Origin: Spirochaeta sp. | Lineage (GTDB): Bacteria; Spirochaetota; Spirochaetia; DSM-2461 | DNA: 15,158 bases | Direction of reading: 5' to 3' | Assembly (NCBI GenBank): GCA_030592625.1 | Contig: JAUVIY010000028.1 | Location: 1 to 15,158 of the forward strand | Part shown: positions 6,893 through 15,087 of the stretch, piece by piece | How the letters are laid out: every line of letters starts with the position of its first letter | Position numbering within the stretch: position 1 is the first letter of the stretch | Translations under genes and position numbers: made by a program | The notes under the pieces: generated by a model | Told to the model about the DNA's origin: nothing | The model's database searches: none | Seen by the model: the letters and a program-made list of their open reading frames with translations, nothing else

Positions 6893-8677
6893 ATGGAAAA
6901 AAATACTATTCTCGCGATTGTTCTGTCGTCAGTCATCATTATCGGCGGAATGACCCTTATACAGATGAATGCTCCGGATACGCCACCGGAAACTGCTGAG
7001 CGGACCGAGGCTGTAGAAGCGGAATCCGCGCAGGCGGACCCTGTTACAAGCACCGAAATTATCGCTACCAACGAAACGGTTGCAGATACCACCGGATCGG
7101 AATCGATCCTGGAGCTGTCCGATCAGGATTTTCCTGTTCAGACCATTGTTGAAGAAACTGATCTGTATAATATTACCTTTTCCACGGCGGGCGCCGTCGT
7201 TCTGGACATCGCACTGATACAGGAACTTGATGAAGGTAAACCCATTTCCATGGTGCTTGACGGTGGCAGCGGCGTAGGTACTTTCAACATGGCCTTCGGA
7301 GGCCATGATGCTGACTTCATTACCGATGTTTTCAGCCATAAGAAAATCCACCATGGCAAGGAACTGATTCACAGATTTTCACGGGATTACATCAAGGACG
7401 GTCAATTATTCACCTTGACTAAAAGTTACCGTATCATTCCCGGCGAGTACATGATAGAACTCACCGTTACTCTGGAAACATCGGATGGCAAGGCAGTGCC
7501 TCTGCTGGATGGAAACGAACCGGCATACACACTCACATACGGTCCTCAGATCGGACCCACCTTCGAGAAGATCGACGGACGGTACGAGATTCGGGATAAC
7601 GTCACCTGGGGTCCTGATACAAAGACCGGAAAGTTCAAAAGGATTGTACATAAAGATAAGAGCAAGTTCGTTCAGACAGAAAACACTGTAAATTGGGCGG
7701 CGGTTGTCGGCAAGTATTTCGCCGTCATCGTCGATCCCGGCTCCGGTAATTCGACAATTACCTGGGACGGGAACCCCGTTGAGGGTCAGGACCAGGCCTC
7801 TTTGCTTCAAATTTCCAAGCCGGCCCGGAAACAGAGCATCATCGAAGATAAATACAAATGCTATATTGGTCCCCTGGACCGGGAAAACCTTTCCCGTTAT
7901 GAAAATACCGAAGATAATGCCTTCGGTATATCCGGCATGAATCTGCAGAAAGCACCGAAAACAAGCGCGGTTCTGTTCTGGCTCGAAGCCATTCTCAGAT
8001 GGCTGCTTGAATTCTTCTACAAGCTGGTCCCCAACTACGGTGTGGCCATCATTCTGCTGACTATCCTCATTAAAGTGGTGCTGTTTCCCTTCACTCACAA
8101 AAGCTATGAATCCACCAGCAAGATGCAGGCGGTACAGCCCAAACTGGCCGCTTTGAAAGAACAGTACAAGGGCGATACTCAGAAACTCAACGCAAAGACT
8201 GCCGAGCTTTACAAGGAAGAAGGCGTAAATCCCATGGGCGGCTGTCTGCCCATGCTATTCCAGTTTCCCATCTTCATTGCCCTTTACGGTCTTCTTAACA
8301 AGTACTTTCCCTTGAGGGGAGCCGTGTTCATTCCCGGATGGATCACAGACCTGTCAGCTCCTGAGTATATCTGGAAATTCGCAAATCCTATCGACTTGAA
8401 GATCTGGACACTCGAGGCCATACGTCTGTTACCTGTCCTCTACCTTGCAGGACAGCTTCTGACAACAAAAGTTACTCAGGCAGGACAAGCTGGAGCTCAG
8501 TCCGGAGCACAGCAGAAAATGCTTACTCTGGGTATGCCGATTATGTTCTTTTTTATTCTTTACAATATGCCTTCCGGCTTGCTGCTTTACTGGACGGCGA
8601 TGAACTTCGTTACCATCGGCCAGCAACTGGTTACCAATTATGTCAAGAAACGGAAGGCCGCGGGAGGTACCGCATGA
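6893..8677 (+). CDS. yidC: Membrane protein insertase YidC
   Basis: YidC inserts and folds inner-membrane proteins, alone or with SecYEG. The 594-residue product has the long, Gram-negative-type architecture. There is a signal-anchor helix (about 5-24), an acidic Ala/Glu/Thr linker (25-75) and a periplasmic beta-rich domain (about 80-345). The C-terminal insertase core has membrane segments near 383-401, 446-470, 509-524 and 547-578, with the cytoplasmic loop STSKMQAVQPKLAALKEQYK and the NPMGGCLPMLFQFPIFIALY signature. The hydrophilic-groove Arg of E. coli (R366) is Lys394 here, a common conservative change. GGAGG lies five bases before the ATG. The stop overlaps the jag start (ATGA). A large periplasmic domain implies an outer-membrane-bearing cell. 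Confidence 0.97.
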   Translation: MEKNTILAIVLSSVIIIGGMTLIQMNAPDTPPETAERTEAVEAESAQADPVTSTEIIATNETVADTTGSESILELSDQDFPVQTIVEETDLYNITFSTAGAVVLDIALIQELDEGKPISMVLDGGSGVGTFNMAFGGHDADFITDVFSHKKIHHGKELIHRFSRDYIKDGQLFTLTKSYRIIPGEYMIELTVTLETSDGKAVPLLDGNEPAYTLTYGPQIGPTFEKIDGRYEIRDNVTWGPDTKTGKFKRIVHKDKSKFVQTENTVNWAAVVGKYFAVIVDPGSGNSTITWDGNPVEGQDQASLLQISKPARKQSIIEDKYKCYIGPLDRENLSRYENTEDNAFGISGMNLQKAPKTSAVLFWLEAILRWLLEFFYKLVPNYGVAIILLTILIKVVLFPFTHKSYESTSKMQAVQPKLAALKEQYKGDTQKLNAKTAELYKEEGVNPMGGCLPMLFQFPIFIALYGLLNKYFPLRGAVFIPGWITDLSAPEYIWKFANPIDLKIWTLEAIRLLPVLYLAGQLLTTKVTQAGQAGAQSGAQQKMLTLGMPIMFFFILYNMPSGLLLYWTAMNFVTIGQQLVTNYVKKRKAAGGTA

Positions 8678-9471
8678 CACCTATGGAATTTGAAGGCCGC
8701 ACAGAACAGGAAGCCGTCGCCAGGGCGGCTGCGGAACTGGGAAGTGAAAGCTTTGATGTCGAGATTCTGGAGAAATCCGGTGGACTTTTTGGACGAAGCA
8801 AGGTGAGGATTCGCGTTTGTGCTCTCACTGCCATTCCCGATCCTATGGGAGCGGGAGATTCAGTGTCCAATGGAAACAAGAGTAACAACAGAAAAAGTCG
8901 TTCTCAGGAAACAAATAAGCGAAAAACGGTGGAACCGAAGAAAATTATCGAAGAACCCGAGACTCCGGTTGATCCACCGCCTGAGAAAGTTTTAAAAGAT
9001 GTATCAGCTTTTATCGAAGGCATGATAGAGCGAATGGGTTTTACCGGAACGGCAGCACAAAAGGATCAGGATGGAGCCAAACTGATATTTGAAATCACCT
9101 CCGAGTTTTCAAATATTCTCATCGGGAAGAAAGGTAAGAATCTGGATGCTCTGCAGCTTCTGTCCAACGTCTATCTGAACCGGGTGGCCGGAGACGAATC
9201 ACCATGGCGTGTTGTTCTTGATACCGAAGGATATCGGGCCCGTCGGGAGGAGTCCCTGGTTCGTATGGCCCACAGAGTGGCTGATGAGGCCACACGAACC
9301 CGTTCCAGCCGTCTTCTTGAACCTATGAACCCATTTGAACGCCGGCTTATTCACACTGCCATCAACGACCGTGACGACGTTGTTACTAAAAGTGAGGGCG
9401 ACGGACTTTACAAGCGAGTTCGCATCATGGCCAAGGGAGCTTCCCGGGGCCGGTCGAGGAATCGCCGTTAG
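8674..9471 (+). CDS. jag: Jag/KhpB RNA-binding protein
   Basis: Jag (KhpB) is a cytoplasmic RNA-binding protein that in several bacteria pairs with KhpA and affects cell division and envelope regulation. The 265-residue product has the full domain order. Jag-N occupies about 3-50 (EFEGRTEQEAVARAAAELG and KSGGLFGRSKVRIRV) and a basic, low-complexity linker about 60-105. A KH domain spans about 108-184 with GKKG at 151-154 (IGKKGKNLDALQ), and an R3H domain spans about 190-253 with MNPFERRLIH. The start overlaps the yidC stop by four bases, with GGGAGG six bases upstream. mnmE, which follows jag in many bacteria, is absent; an IS element begins eight bases after the stop codon. The jag reading frame itself is not damaged. 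Confidence 0.94.
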   Translation: MTPMEFEGRTEQEAVARAAAELGSESFDVEILEKSGGLFGRSKVRIRVCALTAIPDPMGAGDSVSNGNKSNNRKSRSQETNKRKTVEPKKIIEEPETPVDPPPEKVLKDVSAFIEGMIERMGFTGTAAQKDQDGAKLIFEITSEFSNILIGKKGKNLDALQLLSNVYLNRVAGDESPWRVVLDTEGYRARREESLVRMAHRVADEATRTRSSRLLEPMNPFERRLIHTAINDRDDVVTKSEGDGLYKRVRIMAKGASRGRSRNRR

Positions 9472-9476
9472 GGAAA

Positions 9477-10568
9477 CTAATGTCCTGACCCGCAAATAGG
9501 CTTGTTTAATACTGCTCGCGCCCGATTGATTTTTTCCAATATCTCCTGCCCTTCAGCGACCCAGCGATATGGCTTGGGATTGTCATTACGATCACTCATA
9601 TAATCTTGAATGTGATCTTCAAGTTCCTTGACGCTTCCAAAGCTTCCATTTCGGATACATTCGCTGGTGATGTCTGCAAAAAACCTTTCAACAAGGTTCA
9701 GCCAGGAACTGGAGGTCGGCGTAAAATGGATATGAAAATGCGGATGCTTCTCCAGCCACTGCTTCACATTCTCATGCTTGCGGGTGCCATAATTATCAAT
9801 AATCAGATGAAGATCCAAATCCTCAGGTGTTTCCCGATCAATTTGTTTGAGAAATCGCAACCACTCAGCATGGGTATGTTTCTGCTCCATCCTGCTTACT
9901 AACGTTCCATCGAGATAATTGAGTGCTGCGAATAAGGTGGTGGTTCCGTGCCGGATATAATCATGCGTTTCAGTTCGGATATGGCCGATGCCGAGAGGAA
10001 GCCCTCGTTGAGTCCTTTCCAATGCCTGCACCTGAGTCTTTTCATCACAACAGAAAACCAGAGCCTTTTCCGGTGGATCCAAATATATTCCAATAACATC
10101 CCAGAATTTAGCCTCAAAAGCCGGGTCATTGGAAATCTTAAACGTATCGATTCGATGTGGTTTGATCTCGTTTCGGCTCCAGATTCTCTGGACAGTACTC
10201 CGCGAGATATTCATTTCCTGGGCCATGCTCCGAATACTCCAGCGATTCTTCCCTTGCGGAGGACGGGTTGCTTTTACGATTACAGCCTCTACTGTTTCTG
10301 AAGGAATGGATGGTTTTCTGCCACGTCCCTTCTTGTCGATAAGTGCTGATAGTCCATCTCGTTTAAAGCGGGAGGACCATTTTGAAACACAGACCATGCT
10401 GACATCCAGCTGCTTGGAAACATCCTTGCAGGATTTACCTTCAGCTCGAAATAGAATTATTTCGGCTCGAAGGTGGTCACGCTTTGATGTTTTTGGGCTT
10501 CTGACTCTTTTCTCAAGTTCAGTACGTTGCTCCGCATTTAATGGAATTATTTCTACAGTCCTTGCCAT
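9477..10568 (-). CDS. IS630-family DDE transposase
   Basis: The 363-residue protein has two N-terminal helix-turn-helix regions (about 28-70 with KDVSKQLDVSMVCVSKW, and about 100-140 with SMAQEMNISRSTVQRIW). The DDE catalytic domain is typical of IS630: first Asp in FCCDEKTQVQALERTQ, second in LIIDNYGTRKH, and Glu in TSSSWLNLVERFF. No frameshift or internal stop is seen, and unlike many IS630 members it is a single open frame. The start ATG has only a weak upstream GAG. The stop codon TAG is formed by the flanking TA plus the next genomic base, so the frame ends exactly at the element border. Transposition of the surrounding IS is the only evident role. Confidence 0.95.
   Translation of the reverse strand: MARTVEIIPLNAEQRTELEKRVRSPKTSKRDHLRAEIILFRAEGKSCKDVSKQLDVSMVCVSKWSSRFKRDGLSALIDKKGRGRKPSIPSETVEAVIVKATRPPQGKNRWSIRSMAQEMNISRSTVQRIWSRNEIKPHRIDTFKISNDPAFEAKFWDVIGIYLDPPEKALVFCCDEKTQVQALERTQRGLPLGIGHIRTETHDYIRHGTTTLFAALNYLDGTLVSRMEQKHTHAEWLRFLKQIDRETPEDLDLHLIIDNYGTRKHENVKQWLEKHPHFHIHFTPTSSSWLNLVERFFADITSECIRNGSFGSVKELEDHIQDYMSDRNDNPKPYRWVAEGQEILEKINRARAVLNKPICGSGH
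9480..9499 (+). repeat. Left terminal inverted repeat of the IS630 element
   Basis: ATGTCCTGACCCGCAAATAG, preceded by the target dinucleotide TA at 9478-9479. It pairs with the right end at 16 of 20 positions and also encodes the last residues of the transposase on the other strand. Confidence 0.9.
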
Positions 10569-10604
10569 CTCAAAAGTATAGCAGAGATTGAATATTGTTG
10601 AAAG

Positions 10605-10624
10605 CTATTTGAGAGTCAGGAAAC
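10605..10624 (-). repeat. Right terminal inverted repeat of the IS630 element
   Basis: CTATTTGAGAGTCAGGAAAC, followed by the duplicated TA at 10625-10626. It is the imperfect complement of the left end. Beyond it, 10627-10700 holds no gene before the thrC stop codon. Confidence 0.9.
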
Positions 10625-10700
10625 TAAGGATACAGAGTCAACGAATATACTGAATTAAGGTACAACCTTCACCAGGGATTAAAATCAAATCGGGTATCGA

Positions 10701-12008
10701 TCAGCCGAAGCGCCCCAGAAGCCAGTCCCGAAGATCCGCATCACCGTTACCGACGGAAAAGGCCTCTTTCTTCCGGTCCATCAGTCTGAAAAGTGCCTCA
10801 GGTAACTCGGGTGTCCGGCCGGTGGCCTGTTTCACTGTTTCGATAAATTTTCCCGGATGGGCCGTTGAGAGAACAACGACGGGAACCTCCGGATTCTTCT
10901 CCCGGTACAACTCGGCCACCCGCCATCCCACGGCGGTATGGGGACAGCAGAGATAGCCATTTTCTTTTTCCACCCGGGCGATGGTCTCAAGAGTGGTCTC
11001 ATCGTCAACGGACCAGGCCTCCACATGGCTCCTGAACGCATCGACACTGCGGGAGAAGAGGTCATCCAGACGTTCATAATTACTCGGAGCCCCGACATCC
11101 ATGGCGTTTGAAAAGGTAGCTAATGACGGCCGAGGCTCATAGCGTCCGGTTTTCAGATACTGGGGAACCACATCGTTGGCATTGGTGGCGGCCACATAGC
11201 GGTTCACCGGCAGCCCCCATGCGGCGGCGTACAGGCCGGCGGTAATGTTCCCGAAATTGCCGCTGGGTACGATGAAGGCGAAATCTCCCCGGGAGCGCAG
11301 ACGGGTCCAGGCCCAGACGTAGTAAAAGGACTGGGGTATCAGACGACCCAGATTGATGGAATTAGCGGAACTTAAAGGCAGATGGGAGAGTTTCGGATCC
11401 GTGAAAGCCGCCTTCGCCATACGCTGACAATCATCGAAGCTGCCGCCTACCTCCAGGGCTGTAACATTTCCCCCAAGGGTGGTCAGTTGCTTTTCCTGCA
11501 GTGGGCTTACCCGGCCCGAAGGGTAGAGGATTATCACATCGATGCGGTCCTTGTCGTGGAAGGCCTGTGCTACTGCACTGCCGGTATCCCCGCTGGTGGC
11601 GGTGACAATGATGGCACGGCTGTTGTTGTCGGACTTTCGGGCCAACAGGTGGTTCATGGCTGAAGCCAGGAATGAGGCCCCGAAATCCTTGAAAGCGCAG
11701 CTGGGGCCGTGAAAAAGTTCCAACACCGTTATTCCATCCCTGACTTCCCGGAGTTTCGGACCGAAGGTGAAAGCGTCATTGATAATATTTCCAGCAATAT
11801 CAGGGCTGATTTCCGGCCCCAGAAGCGCCGTGGTGAAATCCGCTGCCAGTTCATTGAAGGGAACATCAGCGGAGAGTCCGGTAAAGAACTGACTCAGGTT
11901 GGGGGTGTGCTCCGGCCGGTAGAGACCACCATCGGGAGCCAGGCCATTGAACATGGCTTCGGTAAAGCCGACGGAAACCTCATGGTTGCGCGTACTGACG
12001 AATTTCAT
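10701..12008 (-). CDS. thrC: Threonine synthase
   Basis: ThrC is a PLP enzyme converting O-phosphohomoserine to threonine, the last step of the pathway. The 435-residue product matches the E. coli-type family (about 428). It opens with MKFVSTRNHEVSVGFTEAMF and GLAPDGGLYRP, and has the PLP-lysine motif GPSCAFKDFGASF with Lys107. The phosphate-binding TATSGDTGSAVA follows, then SSANSINLGRLIPQ and PSGNFGNITAG. The start has GAGG nine bases upstream. It lies 19 bases after lysC on the same strand, forming a small threonine-pathway operon; homoserine dehydrogenase and homoserine kinase are not in the window. It runs against the likely direction of replication. Nothing is missing. Confidence 0.96.
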   Translation of the reverse strand: MKFVSTRNHEVSVGFTEAMFNGLAPDGGLYRPEHTPNLSQFFTGLSADVPFNELAADFTTALLGPEISPDIAGNIINDAFTFGPKLREVRDGITVLELFHGPSCAFKDFGASFLASAMNHLLARKSDNNSRAIIVTATSGDTGSAVAQAFHDKDRIDVIILYPSGRVSPLQEKQLTTLGGNVTALEVGGSFDDCQRMAKAAFTDPKLSHLPLSSANSINLGRLIPQSFYYVWAWTRLRSRGDFAFIVPSGNFGNITAGLYAAAWGLPVNRYVAATNANDVVPQYLKTGRYEPRPSLATFSNAMDVGAPSNYERLDDLFSRSVDAFRSHVEAWSVDDETTLETIARVEKENGYLCCPHTAVGWRVAELYREKNPEVPVVVLSTAHPGKFIETVKQATGRTPELPEALFRLMDRKKEAFSVGNGDADLRDWLLGRFG

Positions 12009-12027
12009 TTAATTCAACCTCAGACCT

Positions 12028-13425
12028 TCAGCCGATGAATGCCCGGTGGATGGCGATAATGGCCTCGGATTTGTGTTTACTCTCAATAACAAAAGAGATA
12101 TTCAGCTCGGTCGATCCCTGTGCGATGGCCAGGATATTCACGTCTGAATCGCCGAGAGCACTGAATAGCTTGCCGCTGAGTCCTACCTGCCCCCGCATGT
12201 TCTCACCGATTACGGCGATGATTTCCAAGCCGTCTGTGAGTTTGATGCTTCGGATCATCCGGGAGGAGATAGCATCACTCAAGTCCTTACTAAGACCATC
12301 TGCAGCCTTGCGAGCTTCTTCATGGCGGCAGACCGGGCAGATGCTGTGCTCCGATGAGGCTTGGGAAATCATGATGATATTCGTTCCGGATCCCGCCACC
12401 GAGGCAAAAATTCGGCTGGCGATACCTGGCATGCCCACCATGCCGCCCCCCTCAATAGTTATCATCGAAACATTGTCAATAGAGGCGATGCCGGTAATAG
12501 GCCGGTCTTTTGGTGCCGCAGTTCTGGCGATACGTGTTCCCGGAGCCGACGGATTCAGTGTGTTTTTGATGAAAACAGGAAGGCCTTTCTCGATAACCGG
12601 AACCAGGGTGTACGGATGGATAACTTCAGCTCCGAAAAAAGAGAGTTCCATAGCTTCCTGAAAACTGATCTCCTTGATAACCCAGGCATCGGGGACAATG
12701 CGAGGATCGGCTGTGAGAATTCCGTCCACATCGGTCCAGATTTCCACCGATTCGGCATCAAGGGCGGTACCGAGGATACTGGCTGTGTAATCGCTGCCGT
12801 TCCGGCCGAGAGTGGTGGATACGCCTTCGGCGGTTGAGGCGATGAAACCCGTGACTACAGAAACCGAATCACGATCGGCCAGCCTCTTGCGTATAAGATT
12901 TCCGGTAATATCGAAATCTACTGCGGCCTGACCATGATCGTCATCAGTACGGATAATTTCCCGGGCGTCCACCGCCTCGGCCTTCACTCCGCGGTCTGTG
13001 ATATGGGCGGCGATGAGCAAACTGCTTATACGTTCACCGAAGCCCGAAATCAGATCGTTGGTCCGCAGAGAACACTCCCTCACCAGTTCCACCCCGTGAA
13101 GGATTTCACCCAATTCGTCGAGGATTGAGTCAACTTCAATGAGTAGAGAGACGCCGATGGTATTGTCGGTAATGAGGGCTTTAACAGCCTCGTGATGTTT
13201 ATGTTTGAGTTCGATAATGGCGGATTTATAAGAATGATCGCCCGATTCCGCGGCTGCTGCTGCTGTAATGAGTGTGTCGGTGACGCCTTTCATGGCGGAA
13301 ACAACGACAACGGGAGGCCTCTTGTCGCTTTCAGTACGTGATATAACGATGTCCGCAACGGAACGGATCAGTCCGGCATCGGCGACGGAACTTCCGCCGA
13401 ATTTCATGATATGCATGGGATCCAT
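12028..13425 (-). CDS. lysC: Aspartate kinase, ThrA-type, monofunctional
   Basis: Aspartokinase phosphorylates aspartate, the first step toward lysine, threonine and methionine. The 465-residue product has the kinase motifs KFGGSS (8-13), GRNGSDY (207-213) and WTDVDG (230-235), then two ACT regulatory domains (about 320-395 and 402-463). Its sequence tracks the kinase half of bifunctional ThrA (for example EIWTDVDG, QEAMELSFFGAEVIHP, GNPxAPGT-like NTLNPSAPGT), but the protein ends where the homoserine dehydrogenase part would begin. With thrC 19 bases downstream, a threonine role and end-product inhibition via the ACT domains are likely. The first ACT domain contains an unusual CPVC (363-366). 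ATG 13425 has no clear Shine-Dalgarno; the in-frame ATG 13416 (MHIMKFGG) is equally plausible. Confidence 0.94.
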   Translation of the reverse strand: MDPMHIMKFGGSSVADAGLIRSVADIVISRTESDKRPPVVVVSAMKGVTDTLITAAAAAESGDHSYKSAIIELKHKHHEAVKALITDNTIGVSLLIEVDSILDELGEILHGVELVRECSLRTNDLISGFGERISSLLIAAHITDRGVKAEAVDAREIIRTDDDHGQAAVDFDITGNLIRKRLADRDSVSVVTGFIASTAEGVSTTLGRNGSDYTASILGTALDAESVEIWTDVDGILTADPRIVPDAWVIKEISFQEAMELSFFGAEVIHPYTLVPVIEKGLPVFIKNTLNPSAPGTRIARTAAPKDRPITGIASIDNVSMITIEGGGMVGMPGIASRIFASVAGSGTNIIMISQASSEHSICPVCRHEEARKAADGLSKDLSDAISSRMIRSIKLTDGLEIIAVIGENMRGQVGLSGKLFSALGDSDVNILAIAQGSTELNISFVIESKHKSEAIIAIHRAFIG

Positions 13426-13481
13426 AATAACGATTAACCCGCTTTTCTCACAGGCAATTCTTCATTTCATCTATTTATAAT

Positions 13482-13679
13482 TGATTCCCAAACGTATGCC
13501 GGGATCGTTCCTCGCTGCGCTGCGGTACGACCCTAAATGCGAGAGAAATACCCTCGGGTATTTCCGAGCGAGTGCCGGGAAAGAATGGTTACATACCCCG
13601 CGGCTTGCCGCGGAAGGGAGTCGCCAACGGCGACTCCGGGTCCAGGGCTTGCCCTGGTACTACGGATACCATTTATTGT
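13482..13679 (+). repeat. Palindromic repeat, copy B (expanded; lysC-murA gap)
   Basis: The 336-bp divergent gap between lysC and murA holds no gene but a second copy of the element found upstream of rpmH. TGATTCCCAA (13482-13491) comes first. The hairpin GAAATACC (13545-13552) and GGTATTTC (13557-13564) is next, then the 33-nt core (13565-13597), then ATACCATT (13666-13673). Relative to copy A there are about 42 extra bases before the hairpin and 68 extra after the core. It lies on the opposite strand from copy A. A TATAAA at 13479-13474 could serve lysC; no convincing murA promoter was found. Confidence 0.8.
13598..13657 (+). repeat. Three consecutive perfect hairpins inside copy B
   Basis: Stem 1 is CCGCGG at 13598-13603 and 13608-13613 with loop CTTG. 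Stem 2 is GGAGTCGCC (13617-13625) and GGCGACTCC (13629-13637) with loop AAC. Stem 3 is CCAGGG (13642-13647) and CCCTGG (13652-13657), again with loop CTTG. They are absent from copy A. None is followed by a T-run, so ordinary terminators are unlikely. Confidence 0.85.
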
Positions 13680-13761
13680 ATTGCGGTATTTCGATGGCAA
13701 AGGATTCTTCTGTCGAATTACGGCATTGACGGCCGGCATCGTCGCCTGTAGCCTCAAAAAC

Positions 13762-15051
13762 ATGTCCAGATATATCATTGAAGGTGGGTTCCCTATTCGC
13801 GGCCATGTACGGGCCAGCGGGAACAAGAACGCCGCATTGCCCTGCATCGCCGCAACATTGCTGACCGATGAAGCAGTGATACTTACCAATATTCCCGATA
13901 TCGAAGACGTTCATGTGATGTTAAAAATTCTTTCCGATCTCGGTGCCCGGGTGGAGCGCCTTGGGACCAATGAGTGGGAAATCTGCTGTGCTTCGGTGAA
14001 TGACACTGAAATACCTGAAGAATCAGCAACAAGGGTGAGGGCTTCCATACTCTTTGCGGGGCCCATGCTTGGCCGCTCAGGCAAGGTGACCCTGGCCCCG
14101 CCGGGAGGCGACGTCATCGGCAGACGCCGGCTGGACACCCATTTTCTGGCATTGAAGGGCCTCGGCGCCTCTGTGGAGATGAACGGGCGCTACGTCATCA
14201 CGGCCAACAAGCTGGTGGGACTGGATCTATTTCTGGATGAGGCGTCGGTGACGGCGACGGAGAATACTCTGATGGCGTCAGTGAAGGCCGAGGGCGAAAC
14301 CATCATCCGGAACGCCGCCAGCGAACCCCATGTCCAGGACCTCTGCCGTCTTCTGAATGCCATGGGCGCCCGTATCGAAGGAATCGGTTCTAATATTCTG
14401 CGTGTCCGCGGTGTTCCGGCACTAGGAGGCTGCAAGTTCAGAATCGGGGCGGATTTCATGGAAGTCGGCTCATTTATAGGACTGGCGGCAGTCACCGGTG
14501 GCGAACTGACCATAGAGGATGCGGATCCGGAGCATTTGCGTATGTGCCGGATTGCATTCGGTAAGCTTGGAATCAGCTGGAAAGCCCAGGGGAGGAACAT
14601 CTTTATTTCTGCAGGGCAGGAGATGAAAGTCGTTCAGGACATGGGCGGCATGATACCCCAGATCGACGATGCCCCCTGGCCGGGTTTTCCGCCGGATCTC
14701 ACCAGCATCATCACAGTGGTGGCTACCCAGGCTGTTGGAACTGTTCTTATTCACGAGAAAATGTTCGAATCCCGGATGTTCTTCGTGGACAAGCTCATCG
14801 CCATGGGTGCCGGGATCATCCTCTGTGACCCCCATAGGGCGGTGGTAAGCGGTCCCAGACGCCTCCGGGCCGCCGAACTTACCTCCCCCGATGTTCGCGC
14901 AGGTATGGCGATGGTCATTGCTGCAATGGCGGCCCAGGGAACAAGCGTTATACGCAACATATACCAGATTGAACGAGGATATGAAAATCTTACCGAACGT
15001 CTGCAGTCTCTGGGCGGCCGGATCGAACGAGTCGGGGATGATGAGTGTTAA
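13762..15051 (+). CDS. murA: UDP-N-acetylglucosamine 1-carboxyvinyltransferase (MurA), Cys-to-Asp form
   Basis: MurA transfers enolpyruvate from PEP to UDP-GlcNAc, the first committed step of peptidoglycan synthesis. From ATG 13762 the product is 429 residues, the normal length, opening [20 protein letters not shown] with the catalytic Lys22-Asn23 pair (SGNKNAALP). The mobile loop reads APPGGDVIG, so the residue equivalent to E. coli Cys115 is Asp117, a change known to make MurA insensitive to fosfomycin. PGFPPD (Asp312) and ERGYENL (Arg405) match other active-site positions. The frame is open for 75 more codons upstream, but these run through the palindromic repeat and do not resemble MurA, so they are excluded. 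No good Shine-Dalgarno precedes the chosen ATG. It is divergent from lysC. Confidence 0.96.
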   Translation: MSRYIIEGGFPIRGHVRASGNKNAALPCIAATLLTDEAVILTNIPDIEDVHVMLKILSDLGARVERLGTNEWEICCASVNDTEIPEESATRVRASILFAGPMLGRSGKVTLAPPGGDVIGRRRLDTHFLALKGLGASVEMNGRYVITANKLVGLDLFLDEASVTATENTLMASVKAEGETIIRNAASEPHVQDLCRLLNAMGARIEGIGSNILRVRGVPALGGCKFRIGADFMEVGSFIGLAAVTGGELTIEDADPEHLRMCRIAFGKLGISWKAQGRNIFISAGQEMKVVQDMGGMIPQIDDAPWPGFPPDLTSIITVVATQAVGTVLIHEKMFESRMFFVDKLIAMGAGIILCDPHRAVVSGPRRLRAAELTSPDVRAGMAMVIAAMAAQGTSVIRNIYQIERGYENLTERLQSLGGRIERVGDDEC

Positions 15052-15059
15052 TGCACGGT

Positions 15060-15087
15060 TTATTCACAACATATCCACAAATATGTT
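15060..15087 (+). promoter_or_regulatory. Two DnaA-box-like sites and a small palindrome after murA
   Basis: TTATTCACA (15060-15068) and ATATCCACA (15071-15079) each differ from the DnaA-box consensus by one base and have the same orientation, 11 bases apart. The second overlaps a 7-bp inverted repeat, AACATAT (15068-15074) and ATATGTT (15081-15087). No gene is seen from 15052 to the window end. Confidence 0.4.

Larger units (their letters stand above)
9480..10624 (-). mobile_element. IS630-family insertion sequence, apparently complete
   Basis: A 1145-bp element bounded by imperfect 20-bp terminal inverted repeats (16 of 20 positions match), with TA on both outer sides (9478-9479 and 10625-10626). 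TA duplication is the mark of IS630/Tc1-type transposition. It contains one intact DDE transposase gene on the minus strand. It lies in the convergent gap between jag and thrC, where it breaks no gene. The intact frame and well matched ends suggest a fairly recent insertion; activity is inferred. Confidence 0.92.

Noticed and set aside
7406..8098. A 230-codon open frame antisense to yidC
   Set aside because: Shadow of yidC codon structure; no recognisable motif or start signal.
10657..10669. AAGGT/ACCTT hairpin as terminator between the IS and thrC
   Set aside because: Only 5 bp with a 3-base loop and no adjacent T-run on either strand.
13598..13657. CRISPR array
   Set aside because: The hairpins differ from each other, there are no equal-length spacers and no cas genes.
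13537..13761. 75-residue N-terminal extension of MurA
   Set aside because: It translates the palindromic repeat, has no MurA similarity, and the ATG at 13762 gives the normal family length and N-terminus.
13426..13761. Lysine riboswitch or threonine attenuator ahead of lysC
   Set aside because: No lysine-riboswitch-like core and no leader peptide rich in Thr/Ile/Lys codons could be recognised; the region is accounted for by the repeat.
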